From: Chromera velia | Lineage: Eukaryota > Sar > Chromeraceae | Direction of reading: 5' to 3' | DNA: 21,614 nucleotides | Assembly: GCA_018398765.1 (NCBI GenBank) | Contig: JAHBMJ010001245.1 | Coordinates: 11,813 to 33,426 of the forward strand | The notes under the pieces: generated by a model | Told to the model about the DNA's origin: nothing | The model's input: only the letters and a program-made list of their open reading frames with translations | The model's database searches: none | Shown here: piece by piece, positions 18,528-21,614 of the stretch | Position numbering within the stretch: position 1 is the stretch's first letter | Layout of the letters: each line of letters starts with the position of its first letter | Made by a program: the position numbers and the translations under genes

Positions 18528-18529
18528 GA

Positions 18530-18797
<268 letters not shown>

Positions 18798-18852
18798 TGG
18801 GAGAGAGAGACAGGGGGATAGGGAGATTACGGAGAATGACACTCAATTAAGG

Positions 18853-20548
18853 TCAGGCGGCTGGTACATCAAACTCAGGCACCCTCCGCCGTCTTCTTAG
18901 GTCTCTGTAGCTTTCATGTGTTTCCTGCCACCATTTTTTTCTCTCTGCATTTGCTTCCACCTCCCTCCAGAGTTGGACTAGTGCGCCCACCACCACTTCG
19001 CCTTGTGCCTTTCTTTCATCAGACCATCCAGGGCGAAGAGAGACCCCTGGGGCTGCTTCCGTCTTCCTTCCCTTCATCTTGCGTACCCATTCCATTGATA
19101 GCTCTGTGGCTGCAGGCAGACACTCAAGGGCAAAAAGCGCTAGGGGAGAAGCAGCAGACAAGCGGGCCCCCCGGTCCGATTCCAATTCTCTTGCCTTCAT
19201 CCAGACATTCCAGATTTCATTCTCCACATCTTTCTTTTCTTCTCCTCTATTTTCGGCATTTCTCACCGTCTCATAGATTCCACCTCCCCCCTCCCCTCCC
19301 TCGACTTCTTTCACATCTCTCTCTGCATTCTCCGCGTTTGAAGCTGCTCCCTTCTCCCACACATCTCTCTCTGCATTCTCCGCGTTTGAAGCTGCTCCCT
19401 TCTCCCACACTCTGGCAGATTCAAACGAGAAAGCAGAAGAAGACGACGAAGAGGAAGAAGACAAGCTTTGTGCATCTCCCATCTGAAGTGCCTCCATCTC
19501 CACCCGCTGGACCCTTTGACGGACCCAACGCGCAAACGCCCAAGGCCGTCTCCAGACGACGTCCCCTCCCTCCCCATCCCCTGCAACTCCCTCCCCTGCC
19601 ATCCACCGAGGACTGTTGCCGCGCTCTCTTCCTGTCAAACTGGAACTCCCCCCCACTCCCACTCCTCCCGCTGCGGCCCCGGGGTCTCGTTTCTCCATCT
19701 CATTCATGCCGGCACCCGTGTGTGCTTGACTCCCCCCCTCCTCTCCGCCCCCCTCCTTTCCCAGCCTCCGACCACTCGCAAAGGGAGCCGAAATGGTGTC
19801 GGCAGTTTCAGAAAAAACGCGCGTGTCACCCCCGACTTGCCCAAATGCAAACCTGCTTTGAGGACGAGAAAAATCGGATGATGCACTGTTTTCAGAATTG
19901 GAAAATTTTTCTCGGAAAGCGAGTGCCGCTCTCAGAATCTCAGCTACTGCCGCGCTCCCTCTGTTCTTTGGATTCTGGCCCACCGGCCCTGTCTCAAACA
20001 GAAGATTGAAATTCGGACGGAAGCCGAAGGACAAGGCAGCCAATCTGGGACATGCCGCTCTTAGAGCGTCAGCAAAACCCGCACTTAGTTTCATGTGAGG
20101 GCCGACATGGGGAAAGGGCTGCCTGCACTCAAGGCCTAGGAACAAAAGGAAGGGAAAGAGACTCTGTCTTCTTCCCGCAGGTACCCAGTCATGCGCTGAG
20201 AGGCCCGCTTTAAAGATGATCAGCAGAGACGGATCTGCCACCCCCACATCCAGCACCTGAAGGTGGGGGGCGAGGACTGGAGGAGACGGAGGAGACGGGG
20301 GACGTGCACCCAGTCCCTCTTGTTCTTCTTCGGAGTCGGAATCGAACAAAGGGGAGGCCTCAGGAGGGCTCCCGACGGTGGATCGGAGAGAGGGCAGAAG
20401 GGCTCGCATGTCAGCAGGAGCATGGAGTTCGACCTCTAGAGACCGAACGGAGGGGAACAGAGAGGGCCGAGTGGAAAATTCAGATCGCTTGCAGAGCTGC
20501 ACACAGAGAAAACAGGACGGACATCTCGCACTGCGGTTCCTTCCAATC

Positions 20549-20595
<47 letters not shown>

Positions 20596-21526
20596 GCACG
20601 CATACACACGCATACACACACACAGAGAGAGAGAGAGAGAAGCGAAGAGAGAGAGAGGGAGAGAGAGAGAGACGAAGAGGCTACCACATCTCGCAAATGC
20701 TAAGATCGCCGGCAAAGGCAAAAGACAGGCTTCCCGAGCGAAAAAGGATTGGCTTCCCGAGCGAAAAAGGATTGAAGGCAGAATTCTCTGTGGCACGCCA
20801 GTACCGGGCATGAATGTGTGATTGAACATAACCCAGCTAGCAGAGAAGGAAGAGGCGCATGCAAAAATATAGACTCGGGCCAACCGGCAAAGAAAGTTTC
20901 ACAGCAAGAGCAACACGCTAACGGGAAGTGCATGAAAGCAGATCTAGCATGAGGCCCCCCAGAGGTCAGTCAGACAGATGAATAGCCAGATGGACTGTCA
21001 GACAAACAACGAAGAAAGCAGGCAAAGATGCAAGACGGCGAGGGAAGCAGTACCTCAGATAAGATGGGGCGCGTATCCACAGACACGAGAAGGAGCTGAC
21101 AGACATCACACCCGGGTTGCTGTATGTTTTCCCACTTTTCTGCATCTACAATCCCTTTCCCTCCCCCCTTAGTCATATGGGCACTCTCCTCTCCTTCCTC
21201 CCCATTCTTCCTCAGCAAGTGACAGAGCAGTTTGAGAATCCCTCCGCTGTCGCAGAACGCAGCTAAACGTTTACATCTGAACTGCCCTTTCAGTCGAAGA
21301 TCGACCCTCTCCATCAGTCCAGAGAGCACCAACACAAATGAATCCAGAGTCAATCCCTCAGGCAGAGAGACGACAGGAGTAGTCGAGCTCAGAGGGGGCG
21401 CAACGCCGCTTGACGTCTTCACAGTCAGGTGTCTCAGAGAGGAGACGCTCCTCTCAACTAGCGCGAGACTGAGACCTGAGAGAGACGGGAGGTTCGTCAA
21501 CCTGATGGACCTCAACCTGAGCCCCC
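18853..21526 (-). CDS. LRR-like protein of unknown function, last two exons; 5' end beyond window
   Basis: Exons: complement(21526..21054) and complement(20496..18853), joined in phase 0 across a GTACTG...CAG intron; the stop is at 18853-18855. The acceptor at 21527/21526 shows that further exons lie past the window edge. The first exon and the start of the second have a regular leucine pattern suggesting degenerate leucine-rich repeats: RSIRLTNLPSLSGL, SVSSLRHLTVKT, MERVDLRL, SVRSLEVELHAP, HLQVLDVGV, ACPRLAALSF. The remaining roughly 350 residues are mostly low complexity: acidic Ser and Pro/Ala stretches, Gly-rich sequence, an S9 run, and an exact 16-residue duplication (VWEKGAASNAENAERD). 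A charged, Trp-rich C-terminus follows (VQLWREVEANAERKKWWQE, RRRRR near the end). I recognise no family; an F-box/LRR-type adaptor is one guess. Long ORFs on the opposite strand are shadows. Confidence 0.65.
19313..19408 (-). repeat. Exact 48-bp tandem duplication inside the LRR-like coding region
   Basis: Two adjacent copies (19313-19360 and 19361-19408) appear identical by eye. The length is a multiple of three, so the frame is kept and a 16-residue unit is doubled. Perfect identity points to a recent event. Confidence 0.9.
20551..20671. repeat. (CA)n(CG)n(GA)n compound microsatellite in an intron
   Basis: (CA)15 at 20551-20580, (CG)8 at about 20581-20596, CATACACA units, then (GA)n to about 20671. 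It lies in the intron 20497-21053 of the minus-strand LRR-like gene. In the transcript it reads as (TC), (CG), (TG)15, ending about 54 nt before the acceptor. Confidence 0.95.
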
Positions 21527-21614
21527 CTGCAGCAAACTCACAGGAATCAAAAATACACACAGAAAAAAATAGACGCATCAAAGAACGGTCTAAGCAATTG
21601 TATACTTGCAAGGA

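Noticed and set aside
18918-20009. 363-codon plus-strand frame opposite the LRR-like gene
   Set aside because: It is Pro/Ser/His-rich and low-complexity, the mirror of the Gly/Glu/Ala-rich minus-strand exon. The minus strand has phase-matched splice sites.

Overview
The window is nuclear DNA from a eukaryote. It has spliced genes with GT-AG introns of about 140-560 bp, long microsatellites, no operons, and AT-rich intergenic blocks with transposon-like inverted repeats. A plastid-envelope family gene (RETICULATA-related, DUF3411), many short introns and TTTAGG-like telomeric words point to an alga or plastid-bearing protist. My best guess is a chromerid such as Chromera velia; this rests on style and gene content, not on a database match.

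Layout: (1) 1-3945, plus strand: a DUF3411 membrane protein gene with seven phase-consistent exons; its 5' end is unresolved. (2) 3946-5714: AT-rich sequence with a candidate MITE and a 28-bp tandem duplication, plus two plausible exons of an unrecognised minus-strand gene, head-to-head with (3). (3) 5921-7621, plus strand: an apparently single-exon gene for a protein with 15 tandem Cys/His modules. (4) 7622-12489: gene-poor, AT-rich sequence with three transposon-like elements: 410 bp with TA target duplication, about 670 bp hAT-like, and 908 bp Tc1/mariner-like carrying a 53-codon ORF. (5) 12490-15873, minus strand: a complete nine-exon gene for a four-CBS-domain protein (AMPK gamma/SNF4 type). 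(6) 15874-16525: a putative bidirectional promoter with a duplicated GGCGGCGGCGCC word and a (CG)n run. (7) 16526-17818, plus strand: an intronless ABHD13/Bem46-type alpha/beta hydrolase gene. (8) 17819-18852: AT-rich spacer with degenerate TTTAGG words and a GA/GACA microsatellite. (9) 18853-21526, minus strand: the last two exons of an LRR-like protein of unknown function, whose 5' exons lie beyond the window.

The genes share no pathway that I can see. Exon structures were inferred by hand from reading-frame phase, GT/AG sites and family similarity. The CBS model closes exactly (1131 nt, 376 aa plus stop), and the DUF3411 model is phase-consistent across all seven exons.
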